NCBI GenBank assembly: GCA_017430835.1
Contig: JAFRMD010000088.1
Location: forward strand, 1-44,569
Direction: 5' to 3'
Source: Methanosphaera sp.
GTDB lineage: Archaea > Methanobacteriota > Methanobacteria > Methanobacteriales > Methanobacteriaceae
DNA length: 44,569 nucleotides
Shown: positions 1 to 7,911 of the stretch, one piece after another
Layout of the letters: each line of letters begins with the position of its first letter
Numbering within the stretch: position 1 is the stretch's first letter
Position numbers and translations under genes: made by a program
Notes under the pieces: generated by a model
Told to the model about the DNA's origin: nothing
Databases searched by the model: none
The model's input: the letters and a program-made list of their open reading frames with translations, nothing else

Positions 1-99
1 ACTTCTTAGTATTTCGAGTTCATAATCTGGGTTTAAGTGTTTTCTACGGTTTTCCGCAATTTTACTTTCCCCAGGATAAAATTGTACGTCATATGCCAT
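1..99 (-). CDS. mrtG: Methyl-coenzyme M reductase II gamma subunit, N-terminal part only
   Basis: The gene runs off the left edge, so only about 33 codons are present. The visible protein begins MAYDVQFYPGESKIAENRRK, which matches the start of methyl-CoM reductase gamma chains, in particular the mrt type. The ribosome binding site AGGTGATT overlaps the stop codon of mrtD, so the two are translationally coupled. Gamma is one of three subunits of the nickel-F430 enzyme that releases methane. The direct D-to-G junction, without a C gene between, is the mrt rather than the mcr arrangement. The alpha gene should lie further left, outside the window. Confidence 0.85.
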   Translation of the reverse strand, partial: MAYDVQFYPGESKIAENRRKHLNPDYELEILRS

Positions 100-105
100 T
101 TACAA

Positions 106-618
106 TCACCTGATATATCTAACAGTTTCTGATGATTTTGCATTAGGATCAACTAATCCAATAAGTCTTGAATCAATTTTATCTTCAAAACCCTCTCCAT
201 ATTTCATAAAGTCTGAAACAGAAGTTTTGGTTTTTGTGAATATTCCTACTTTAACATCATAGCCAAAGTTAAGTGTATCATTTAAAATTTCATCAACTTG
301 TTCTACAAAATCTTCAAGATTGTCTAATTGGACTGTTAAAATTATTTCTCCAACAGATACTCGTAGTGGAACATCATTTCCCTTTACATTAATAGTTTTT
401 CTATCCGTATGATTAACTGGTAATCCTTTTGCAGGACCGAAGTTAACAATAGTCGGTAAAGATTCACCATTAATTAAAACTCTTAAAACACCATCTAAAG
501 CTAATATTTGATTTAATATTTTTTCAGTTGTTGTAGGTTTTAATATTCTGTGAGGGAAAATTTTTACATCGCTTGCTTTAATTACATTAATATCCTGTTC
601 ATCTACTTCTGTTGACAT
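106..618 (-). CDS. mrtD: Methyl-coenzyme M reductase operon protein D
   Basis: This 170-residue protein is of the McrD/MrtD family. It contains the family-like stretch around residues 22-60 (FPHRILKPTTTEKILN, then VLINGESLP). McrD is not part of the mature enzyme. It is encoded inside nearly all mcr and mrt operons and is thought to help assembly or F430 handling, so the role is only partly known. It lies 16 bases after mrtB and its stop codon overlaps the ribosome binding site of mrtG, so it belongs to the same transcript. Length is normal for the family. Confidence 0.9.
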   Translation of the reverse strand: MSTEVDEQDINVIKASDVKIFPHRILKPTTTEKILNQILALDGVLRVLINGESLPTIVNFGPAKGLPVNHTDRKTINVKGNDVPLRVSVGEIILTVQLDNLEDFVEQVDEILNDTLNFGYDVKVGIFTKTKTSVSDFMKYGEGFEDKIDSRLIGLVDPNAKSSETVRYIR

Positions 619-634
619 GATTTAACATCCTAAT

Positions 635-1963
635 TTAGAGTGTATCTTTTATTTGACTAGCTCCTTCAGCAACATATTTTACTGGTTCTCTTAAAAAATC
701 TACGCTACCATATACTTCTCCGACTAAAGCGGAAGTTCTTTCTACGGAGAACATTTGTGTACCTGAATCTAAGGACATAGCTGCTGTATCACATGGAATT
801 GCGTATCCTTTACTGTGTCTTGTTACTACGTGGTTACCGTTGAAAACACCAGGTCCTCCTCCACCGTAAATACCATGTGAGAAGAAACTCATACCTACAC
901 CTACACCCATTACTCTACCAAAGTCTACACCAGGTAAACCTGCTTCGTATTCTAAGATATCATTGAAGTAAAGAATGGAAGATGCAATACCTTGTGCTGC
1001 TCTTGCTGCACCAACGTTAACTATTACAGATGCTACTAAACCTGCTGCTGCATATGCGTTCCATAATGCCCAGTCAACTGGTTCGTATAATTTGTATCCG
1101 GATGGTAATGTTTCTTTTACTCTGATTACTCCATCATCTAATGCTCTAGATAATAATGCTACAACTACATCACCAAGAGTACCTTTACCGTTTTCTTTTA
1201 CTAAATCATAAACTAAGTTGTTTGCGTTTAGTCCTTGGAATGCTAAACCTAATAAGTGGCTTCTTTCGAATGCACCTATTGCATCACCCATTTCAAAACA
1301 AGCTGTTTGTTCTAAAATAGATGATAAAGCTACTGCGTTAAGAGTGTTTTTCTTAGTGATAGCTACTACGTGGTTTGCACCAATGTTTCTTAAACTGTAA
1401 CCTAAACCTTCAAGGTGAGTTGTTTGTCCTAATAAGGTTGTTAAAGCTCCACCTAATTGTACATTGTGTGGGTATCCACCCATAGCTGCACTTTTAATTT
1501 CTGATGCTTGATATTTGTTAATGTCAAAAGTATCAAGAATAGCTTGGATTAATGCTGATCCAGTTGATAATGGTGCAACTGAATAGTCACCAGAAACGCT
1601 TAATCTTTGTGATGGTACTTGAACTAATAATTGTTGTCCACCATTTAATAATTCTAAGTTAAAATCATCGTCTTCACTAACTTTTAACATTTTTGTCATT
1701 TTGTCAGCAATTGCATCAGCGTTATCAACAATGGCTAATTCTAATTCTCTACCAGGAATAAAGTTAGCTTTTCCACCGTATGCTGCGTTTGATAATGATT
1801 TTTCTATTCCTGCAAGGTTTACAGCAACAGAACGCTTAATTTCTTGTATAATATTTTTTATTGTAGGGTTTACTACTGGACTGATTGCTTCTAGAGGTAC
1901 TTGTTCTTCTAAAAGTTTTCCATCTACCCCATATAAATCTATTTTGTCTTCATATGTTGGCAT
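635..1963 (-). CDS. mrtB: Methyl-coenzyme M reductase II beta subunit
   Basis: The 442-residue product is a full-length beta chain. It has the highly conserved glycine-rich active-site region near the C-terminus ([21 protein letters not shown]) and the beta-chain N-terminus ([15 protein letters not shown]). Together with alpha and gamma it forms the F430 enzyme that reduces methyl-CoM with coenzyme B to methane and the heterodisulfide. It is the first gene of the operon and has a GAGGTG ribosome binding site. I call it mrt, not mcr, because the following gene order is D then G with no C. The beta sequence alone does not decide this for me. Confidence 0.92.
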   Translation of the reverse strand: MPTYEDKIDLYGVDGKLLEEQVPLEAISPVVNPTIKNIIQEIKRSVAVNLAGIEKSLSNAAYGGKANFIPGRELELAIVDNADAIADKMTKMLKVSEDDDFNLELLNGGQQLLVQVPSQRLSVSGDYSVAPLSTGSALIQAILDTFDINKYQASEIKSAAMGGYPHNVQLGGALTTLLGQTTHLEGLGYSLRNIGANHVVAITKKNTLNAVALSSILEQTACFEMGDAIGAFERSHLLGLAFQGLNANNLVYDLVKENGKGTLGDVVVALLSRALDDGVIRVKETLPSGYKLYEPVDWALWNAYAAAGLVASVIVNVGAARAAQGIASSILYFNDILEYEAGLPGVDFGRVMGVGVGMSFFSHGIYGGGGPGVFNGNHVVTRHSKGYAIPCDTAAMSLDSGTQMFSVERTSALVGEVYGSVDFLREPVKYVAEGASQIKDTL

Positions 1964-2574
1964 TTATATGTACACCTCTTAAATATATATTCATTAAGAA
2001 ATGAAATTATCATATTCATTCAGAATTAATATTTCTACTTATTCTTTACAACCACATTACCCAATATGTATTTACACATCAAATATTAAGTTGGTAAAAA
2101 TATCAATGAAACAATTAAGTAATACGTGTTTTTATGCAGTAAAATGCTAGTGGAAGTAAAATTCAGCAATAATACTTAAATAAGAGAAATATATCCCTCC
2201 AACTTTAAAAATACATTTCCATAATTTGTGTTCAAATATTTTATACAAAAAATAACATCAAAAATGACAACAGTGCACTTTAGATGTAATTTAACCGTTT
2301 TAAGTACGTTTAATGGAGTAAACAAAAATAAACATTTTAATTTGAATTTTTTGCATACAATATAATTTGTAATAAATATTCTTACAATTGAAATATTTAA
2401 TAAAATTAGCATATAAATGTTTTCAAATTTTAGTAAAAAAAAATAAAGTATAAATAGAAAAAATTATAGATAAAATAAGAATTCATTAATCTATTTTTTC
2501 TAGTTGTTCATAAATATTTTTTATCATAGTTTAATAAAAAAAATAAAATATTATCTTCCAAATATTTAAAAACC
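1964..2574. other. Intergenic region upstream of mrtB
   Basis: About 610 bases of very AT-rich DNA lie between the divergent mrtB and the BioB-like gene. It must hold the mrt promoter. Several TATA-like stretches are present (for example 1981-1991 and near 2080), but the first is too close to the ribosome binding site of mrtB to be its TATA box, so I cannot place the start point. A 78-codon open frame on the minus strand (2176-2412) is low-complexity and has no ribosome binding site; I do not regard it as a gene. Confidence 0.5.
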
Positions 2575-3513
2575 ATGAGAAATAAAATGATTAGAAAAAT
2601 TATTACAAATTTGAAAAATAAAGGTATTACCTTTGAGGATATAAATTATGTTCTTAATTTAAACAATAAAAAAGAACTTGGGGAATTATATTCAGAATCA
2701 TCAAAAAACAATAGTTTGGACAACAGAATTAAGTTTGAAAGTAACATATATTACCCTACAATTTATCAAATAGAAGATAATTGTCCTACTTGTGGATATA
2801 GAACGATTGAATCCAGACGAAAATATACGGAACCGTATATAAGAAAGATTGTGGAATACAAACTTTCAGACATTAAAAATTATAATATTAAAGGAATCAA
2901 TTGCTATGACAAAGATACGACAGGTATTAAAGAGTTAGAAATTATACTTGACTGCCTAGAAAAATACAACATATCTATTGCAGTTAGATTAGCCGATTAT
3001 AATAATATAAAAATCCTGAAAAATAGGAATATAAATTCAATTATTTACTCTTCCGATAATAATTTTTACAACTCATTTAATCAAAAAACTAATCAAAATT
3101 ATGACACGAAAGAGGAAGAAGTTATTAAATACATCAAAGAAGAAATGAATATGGACATAACATATGAATTAATGATAAATTATGGGGAAAGTAATGAGGA
3201 TATCTTTAAAGAAATCAAAAAACTTTTAAAGTATGATGTTGATTCAATACAAATTAAGGGTTATGATCCTTTTATCGACTGTCCTGAAGAATATAATCCA
3301 CAGTATAATATTGAATACTTATCAAAAATTATCTGCATACTCCGACTTATTTTTCCTGATAAAGAACTGAAAATCCAATATGCTACCAACAATAACAATT
3401 ATTTCAAAGAATTTAAAAAACTAGGAATTAATACGATAACTGGAATATACACTCCCAAGATGAGTAATAAACTCCAAAATACAAAATTATTGAATATTAT
3501 AGAAAATTTATAA
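2575..3513 (+). CDS. BioB/HmdB-like radical SAM family protein with an incomplete cluster motif
   Basis: This 312-residue protein resembles the biotin synthase/HydE/HmdB branch of radical SAM enzymes. The second half follows their pattern: LMINYGESNEDIFKEIKKLL, then DVDSIQIKGYDPF, then a stretch ending in RLIFPDKELKI. At the cluster site only Cys70 and Cys73 remain (EDNCPTCGYR). The expected first cysteine is Tyr64 in a CX5CX2C reading or Ile66 in a CX3CX2C reading. The protein may be inactive, may use another ligand, or may have been repurposed. It is Lys/Asn/Ile-rich and lacks a clear ribosome binding site; Met5 at 2587 is an alternative start. It lies between mvhA and mrtB, both on the other strand. 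No function is assigned. Confidence 0.6.
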   Translation: MRNKMIRKIITNLKNKGITFEDINYVLNLNNKKELGELYSESSKNNSLDNRIKFESNIYYPTIYQIEDNCPTCGYRTIESRRKYTEPYIRKIVEYKLSDIKNYNIKGINCYDKDTTGIKELEIILDCLEKYNISIAVRLADYNNIKILKNRNINSIIYSSDNNFYNSFNQKTNQNYDTKEEEVIKYIKEEMNMDITYELMINYGESNEDIFKEIKKLLKYDVDSIQIKGYDPFIDCPEEYNPQYNIEYLSKIICILRLIFPDKELKIQYATNNNNYFKEFKKLGINTITGIYTPKMSNKLQNTKLLNIIENL

Positions 3514-3550
3514 AAATAGTAAGATTGAAAAGAACAGTATCACATCAAAA

Positions 3551-3610
3551 TAAAAAAAAAAGCATAGTAATCTTTAGTTAAGAACTTGATTCTTATACTA
3601 AGATACTATG
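3551..3610 (-). terminator. Long imperfect hairpin followed by a T run, downstream of mvhA
   Basis: Arms 3563-3584 and 3590-3610 form an imperfect inverted repeat of about 21 pairs with a CTTGA loop (outer ends CATAGTA and TACTATG). Read on the minus strand, the hairpin is followed at once by about ten T residues. That is the form of an intrinsic terminator for mvhDGA, about 150 bases beyond the mvhA stop. It may also stop the converging transcript from the plus-strand gene ending at 3513. Confidence 0.55.
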
Positions 3611-3763
3611 TTCCCTAAGTATTATTTTAGTCAGATTTGTTCAAAAGATGTGACAAACAATATATTTTAATAAATATTAGTTTAACTAATACTTTTAAGA
3701 AAAAAATGAATAGAGTATGAAACTCTAAACATTATTTTAAAGAATGTACTTATTTTAGTTTAC

Positions 3764-5197
3764 TTAGATTTTTTTTACTAAGTTACCCATATGGTCATAT
3801 ACTTCAATTGTGGATAATCTCATTTGAGTATCTAATTGGTGAGTAGCACATGATAAACATGGGTCGTATGCACGAATAACCATTTCCATTAAGTTGAAAA
3901 TTTTATCGTCTACTTCTACACCAGGTTTAATGTATGTGTTTGCTACTTGTTGAATACCCATTTCCATAGCTGGGTTGTTTTGTACTGTAGCTACAATGAT
4001 GTTTGCTTCAGTTACTAAACCGTTTTCATCTGTTTTGTAGTGGTGAGTTAATGTTCCTCTAGATGCTTCAACAATACCTACACCTTCACCGGTGATTTGG
4101 CTTCTGTCAATAGCTCCAGGACGTTTTTCTCCACTTAAATCTCCTTCAAGACCGTCAACTGCTAATTCTGCAGAAGCGATTAATTCGATGAGTCTTGCTG
4201 GGTGGAATAATAATGTTTCTTGTGGACAGTCTCCAAATGTTGCTCTGAAGTCGTTTAATAATTCTTGAGCTTTTGGTGCTGCATCTGGCATTTTCTTACA
4301 TGCGTTTAATCTAGATAATGGTGCTACTCTGTATACACCTTCAGGATATCCGATATCTTTAATGTAAGGGAATTTTAACCATGAGTATGGTTTTACGCCT
4401 TCTGCCATGTAGTCTGTGTAATCTTGTGGTGCAAATTCAGCATATTCTTTACCTTCTTTGTCAACCATTCTTACATTACCGTTGTACATGTCCCAGCTAC
4501 CATCTTTTTTGTCTACTAAACCACAGTGGTAAGTTTCAACATAACCTAATGTTTTGATTAAGTCCATGTTTTCTTCAAAGATAGGTTGAGCTGCTTCCCA
4601 GGTATCCCAGGATAAGTCAAGACATCTTTTTGCTTTTTCTAAGTTTTCAGCTTGTACTTCATCACTTAATTCAGTGGTAATTCCACCAGGTGTGTTGGAT
4701 ACTTGGTGAATAGGTCTTCCACCGATTGTTGTGATGATGTCTTGTGCATGTCTTCTTAATTCTAATGCTTTTTTAGCTAATTCAGGAGCATCTTTAATAA
4801 TTTGGAATACGTTTCTAGTTTTTCTATCTTTTCCACCGATAAAGTCAGGTGCAGATAAGAAGTAGAAACTTAATGTGTGAGAGTGTATAACTGATGCCCA
4901 GTTCATGATTTCTCTCATTTTGTATGCTGTTGGGAGTATTTCATCATCATTGTAACCAAATACTTGGTCACATGCTTTAGTTGCTGCTAAGTGGTGCTGT
5001 ACATCACAAATACCACAGATTCTTGGTACGATTCTTGGAACTTCTTCGATTGGTCTTCCTTGTAAGAATTTTTCAAATCCTCTGAATTCCATTACGTGTA
5101 ATTTTGTATCTTTTACATTTCCTTCTTCATCAAGGTCTACAGTAATTTTTGCGTGACCTTCAATTCTTGTTACAGGTTCTAATGTTAATTCTACCAT
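3764..5197 (-). CDS. mvhA: F420-non-reducing [NiFe] hydrogenase large subunit
   Basis: The 477-residue large subunit carries both nickel-binding motifs: [10 protein letters not shown] (Cys61, Cys64) near the N-terminus and DPCLSC (Cys447, Cys450) near the C-terminus. About 27 residues follow the last cysteine and are probably removed by a maturation protease, as in this family. With MvhG and MvhD it oxidises hydrogen and passes electrons to heterodisulfide reductase HdrABC in the cytoplasm, where electron bifurcation reduces ferredoxin. It follows mvhG after 20 bases with a GGAGG-type ribosome binding site. The polyferredoxin gene mvhB that usually follows is absent here. Confidence 0.95.
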   Translation of the reverse strand: MVELTLEPVTRIEGHAKITVDLDEEGNVKDTKLHVMEFRGFEKFLQGRPIEEVPRIVPRICGICDVQHHLAATKACDQVFGYNDDEILPTAYKMREIMNWASVIHSHTLSFYFLSAPDFIGGKDRKTRNVFQIIKDAPELAKKALELRRHAQDIITTIGGRPIHQVSNTPGGITTELSDEVQAENLEKAKRCLDLSWDTWEAAQPIFEENMDLIKTLGYVETYHCGLVDKKDGSWDMYNGNVRMVDKEGKEYAEFAPQDYTDYMAEGVKPYSWLKFPYIKDIGYPEGVYRVAPLSRLNACKKMPDAAPKAQELLNDFRATFGDCPQETLLFHPARLIELIASAELAVDGLEGDLSGEKRPGAIDRSQITGEGVGIVEASRGTLTHHYKTDENGLVTEANIIVATVQNNPAMEMGIQQVANTYIKPGVEVDDKIFNLMEMVIRAYDPCLSCATHQLDTQMRLSTIEVYDHMGNLVKKI

Positions 5198-5217
5198 TAA
5201 TTTTTCCTCCTATTAAT

Positions 5218-6135
5218 TTAATTTCTTAGTTTTAATGGGATTAATGCTGCTGGTAAAGTGTAAGTGTAGAATGTTCCTACAATGTCTTCTACTTGGTTAG
5301 CAACTTCTTCTGGATCAATTTCTTTATCGTTTTCTACACCGAAGTCAGAACCGATAGCACTGATCATTTTTGCTCCTGCATCTAATACTTTATCAGTAGG
5401 ACCGTAACATCCTCTACATGGAGTATCTACTGATGGACATTGTGCACCACATAATGGTCTGGTTGCTGGACCTAAACAAATTATTCCTTGAGGTACTAAA
5501 CATAAGTCTTTGTCGGTTGGTCCAACTTCCCAAGGTCTTTTGATGGTGTCCATTGCCATACCCGTAGGTGGTTTTTCTCTTTCACATACGTCACAAAGGT
5601 TGTTATCAGGGATTTCAGGAGTTTCTCCTTGTACTAATGCGATAACTACTTGAGCAATTACATCTGATTTAGGTGGACATCCTGGTAAAGCTGCATCCAC
5701 TTTGATTACGTCAGATAATGGTCTTACTCTGCTTTCTAAGTGAGGTACTGATTCGTTAGGAATTATACCGTCTGGGTTTACTGTTGAGCATGAGTTTATA
5801 TATGCTTCTGTAGTTAATTCATCGTTTGTGTGTAAGTTTCCTAATCCAGGAATTCCACCAAATTCTGCACAGGATCCGTATGCTACAACAAAGTCAGCTT
5901 TTTCTCTTAATACTTCAGCTAATTCTCTGTTTTCGTCGTTACGAATTCCACCTTCAATTAATATGATATCCATTTCTGGAATTTCATCATATTTTGTATC
6001 CATAAGTACTGGACTGAATTCGAATTCTGCTACTTCTAATACATCTAATAATAATTCGTGTAAATCTGTTAATGCAATGTGACATCCAGAACATCCGCCG
6101 AGCCACATAGTTCCTATTCTTTTTTTATCTGCCAT
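5218..6135 (-). CDS. mvhG: F420-non-reducing hydrogenase small subunit
   Basis: This 305-residue small subunit begins with the proximal-cluster motif WLGGCSGCHIAL and has further cysteine groups around residues 112-152 and 180-243 (for example CDVCEREKPP and GAQCPSVDTPCRGCYG) that hold iron-sulfur clusters. It relays electrons from the nickel site of MvhA to MvhD. There is no twin-arginine signal, in keeping with the cytoplasmic Mvh enzyme. It starts 4 bases after mvhD ends and is clearly part of one operon. Confidence 0.94.
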   Translation of the reverse strand: MADKKRIGTMWLGGCSGCHIALTDLHELLLDVLEVAEFEFSPVLMDTKYDEIPEMDIILIEGGIRNDENRELAEVLREKADFVVAYGSCAEFGGIPGLGNLHTNDELTTEAYINSCSTVNPDGIIPNESVPHLESRVRPLSDVIKVDAALPGCPPKSDVIAQVVIALVQGETPEIPDNNLCDVCEREKPPTGMAMDTIKRPWEVGPTDKDLCLVPQGIICLGPATRPLCGAQCPSVDTPCRGCYGPTDKVLDAGAKMISAIGSDFGVENDKEIDPEEVANQVEDIVGTFYTYTLPAALIPLKLRN

Positions 6136-6139
6136 GTAC

Positions 6140-6568
6140 TTATTCCTCCTGTGCTAATTGTGCTTTGAGTGGTGAAGGACCTAATTCTTGAATTTCTGCA
6201 GTTACTCTTCTAATAGTACTTGCGAATTTTTCTCCTTCAGAAGCTGAAATCCAGTCATGTTGAACTCTTTGTTTTTCAACACCAAGTTCATCTAACAATC
6301 TGTAGATTAATCTCATTCTTCTATCAAATTTGTAGTTACCTGCATCGTAGTGGCAGTCTCCCATATGACATCCACCAACGAATACTCCGTCTGCTCCTTC
6401 TCTGAGAGCTTTGAGTATAAATTGAGGTTCAATTCTTCCAGAGCACATTACTCTGATCATTCTTATGTTAGGTGGGTATTGCATTCTTGAAGTTCCTGCT
6501 GTGTCTGCTCCACCGTAACAACACCAGTTACAACTGAAAACGATTATTTTAATATCGTCGTTAGCCAT
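6140..6568 (-). CDS. mvhD: Hydrogenase delta subunit linking Mvh to heterodisulfide reductase
   Basis: The 142-residue protein has the MvhD pattern of conserved cysteines: [10 protein letters not shown] near the N-terminus, MCSGRI at about residue 60, and [10 protein letters not shown] near residue 88. MvhD holds a [2Fe-2S] cluster and physically connects the hydrogenase to HdrA. It is the first gene of the operon and has a GGAGGAA ribosome binding site. The roughly 600-base upstream region holds palindromic elements that are candidates for control of this operon. Confidence 0.93.
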   Translation of the reverse strand: MANDDIKIIVFSCNWCCYGGADTAGTSRMQYPPNIRMIRVMCSGRIEPQFILKALREGADGVFVGGCHMGDCHYDAGNYKFDRRMRLIYRLLDELGVEKQRVQHDWISASEGEKFASTIRRVTAEIQELGPSPLKAQLAQEE

Positions 6569-6594
6569 TATTTTTCCTCCTATTATAAAAAAAC

Positions 6595-6620
6595 ATGATT
6601 ATTTGATTTACAATAATCAT
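6595..6620 (-). promoter_or_regulatory. 9-bp inverted repeat in the mvhD leader
   Basis: ATGATTATT (6595-6603) and AATAATCAT (6612-6620) are perfect 9-bp arms separated by 8 bases. The element sits about 27 bases before the mvhD start codon. It could be a regulator site or a hairpin in the leader RNA close to the ribosome binding site. The regulator is unknown. Confidence 0.4.
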
Positions 6621-6709
6621 TTTAACAATTTTAAATGATTCGACATTTAAATTTAATAATTTAAACACGTGTTATGTACTATTAAACAAATGTCTAAGTA
6701 GTACAAAAG

Positions 6710-6748
6710 ATTGTACAATTAACTAAAATAATGTACAATAATATATCA
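6710..6748 (-). promoter_or_regulatory. Candidate mvh promoter with paired TGTACA operators
   Basis: ATTGTACAAT (6710-6719, a perfect 10-bp palindrome) and AATGTACAAT (6730-6739) agree in 9 of 10 positions and are spaced exactly 20 bp apart. On the minus strand a TATA-like element, GATATATTATT, lies beside the second copy at about 6738-6748, so transcription of mvhD would begin near the first copy. Sites flanking a TATA box and start point are typical for archaeal repressors. The reading as an operator is inference. Confidence 0.45.
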
Positions 6749-6946
6749 CTACAACTATTATTATAAATGTTATTTTATAGATAGAACCGTTAAGTTTAAA
6801 TATGATGAATGAGATTTTTGTCAAAAATGCTTAAAAAATAAGATAATCAAACCATATGAAAAAGCAAATTTAATCATTATTTTAAAAAAAATAGAGCTTT
6901 AAGGTAATTTCTGAAAAAATAATAATAATAAAAAAAATGACATAAC

Positions 6947-6962
6947 TTTAGGTTAACCTAAA
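6947..6962. promoter_or_regulatory. 16-bp perfect palindrome resembling metal-regulator half-sites
   Basis: TTTAGGTTAACCTAAA is a perfect palindrome. Its TTAGG...CCTAA arms look like those of DtxR/IdeR-family iron or manganese regulator sites, although the spacing is shorter than the bacterial consensus. It lies about 210 bases upstream of sufC, whose product builds iron-sulfur clusters, and roughly 180 bases upstream of the likely sufC TATA box. It may therefore serve another transcript. Confidence 0.35.
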
Positions 6963-7128
6963 TAAAATCATAATAAATCATTACAAATAACCAAAAATAT
7001 TTTCAGGCAGTAACAAAAGAAAAAACTAAAAAGGATGAAAAAAATAACGCCGTTATATAACACATGTGAATAAAACATATAAAGAACAAAGAAGAAAATA
7101 TAATATTATAATAAAAAAATAGAATGAT

Positions 7129-7170
7129 TTTATATATCATAATAATTTATCAATTTTTATTTTGGTGATT
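7129..7170 (+). promoter_or_regulatory. sufCB promoter and ribosome binding site
   Basis: A strong TATA element (TTTATATATC, about 7129-7138) is followed about 25 bases later by the expected start point near 7160, then by the ribosome binding site GGTGATT at 7164-7170 just before the ATG at 7173. This gives a short leader. Confidence 0.55.
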
Positions 7171-7172
7171 GA

Positions 7173-7910
7173 ATGCTACTTGAGATATCTGATTTAGAAG
7201 TAGAAGTAGATGGAAAAAAAATATTAAACGGAGTAAATCTTAATATAAATGAAGGTGAAACACACGTTTTATTAGGTCCGAACGGCGCAGGAAAAAGTAC
7301 ATTATTCATGACAATATTAGGATTCCCAAATTATAAAGTAACAAAAGGAAAAATAGTATACAAAGGTCAAGACATAACAAGTTTAGAAACACATGAAAGA
7401 ATAGCATTAGGCTTAGGAGTAACCTTCCAAAACCCACCAGCTATCCGTGGAGTAAAACTTAAAGACTTACTAAAAATTGTAGATTCAAAACATGAATACA
7501 AAACCGATGACGAACTAGATGAAGAAGTTGTCAAACTTGGTGAAAGACTAAAATTAAATGAACACTTCCTAGACCGAGACGTAAATCTAGGTTTTTCAGG
7601 AGGAGAAGTAAAAAGATCAGAATTACTGCAATTACTGGCACAACAACCCGATTTAATCATGTTTGATGAACCTGATTCTGGAGTAGACATAGAAAATGTA
7701 GAATTAATTTCTAAAGAAATCAGCACATTATTAGGACAAAACGATGAAACTAGCAAAAAAGGTGGATTATTAATAACACACCTCGGATACATTTTAAGAT
7801 TTGTAGATGCTACACACGCACACGTATTAATCGATGGAAAAATAGTCAAAACTGGAAATCCAGAAGAAATAATGACTGACATTAGAAAATCAGGATTTGG
7901 GGAGATATAA
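7173..7910 (+). CDS. sufC: Iron-sulfur cluster assembly ATPase SufC
   Basis: The 245-residue ABC ATPase has a Walker A motif GPNGAGKST (residues 35-43), a signature LGFSGGEVKRSE, and a Walker B region LIMFDEPDSGVD. The GFSGGE(V/x)KR signature is characteristic of SufC rather than of transport ATPases. With SufB it forms the scaffold on which iron-sulfur clusters are built in the cytoplasm. It stands directly before sufB. Methanogens have a very large iron-sulfur demand, and this pair is often their only such system. Start supported by the GGTGATT site. Confidence 0.95.
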   Translation: MLLEISDLEVEVDGKKILNGVNLNINEGETHVLLGPNGAGKSTLFMTILGFPNYKVTKGKIVYKGQDITSLETHERIALGLGVTFQNPPAIRGVKLKDLLKIVDSKHEYKTDDELDEEVVKLGERLKLNEHFLDRDVNLGFSGGEVKRSELLQLLAQQPDLIMFDEPDSGVDIENVELISKEISTLLGQNDETSKKGGLLITHLGYILRFVDATHAHVLIDGKIVKTGNPEEIMTDIRKSGFGEI

Positions 7911-7911
7911 C

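Noticed and set aside
975..1400. Plus-strand open frames opposite mrtB
   Set aside because: They lie wholly within the strongly conserved mrtB frame and encode no recognisable protein; they are shadows of a codon-biased gene.
2176..2412. 78-codon minus-strand frame upstream of mrtB
   Set aside because: Low-complexity Ile/Phe/Lys-rich product, no ribosome binding site, in an AT-rich promoter region.
6664..6673. AACACGTGTT palindrome near the mvh promoter
   Set aside because: A single 10-bp palindrome without a second copy; expected by chance in a region of this composition when many are looked for.
7044..7056. ATAACGCCGTTAT inverted repeat upstream of sufC
   Set aside because: Only six paired bases and no clear position relative to the promoter; too weak to report as an operator.
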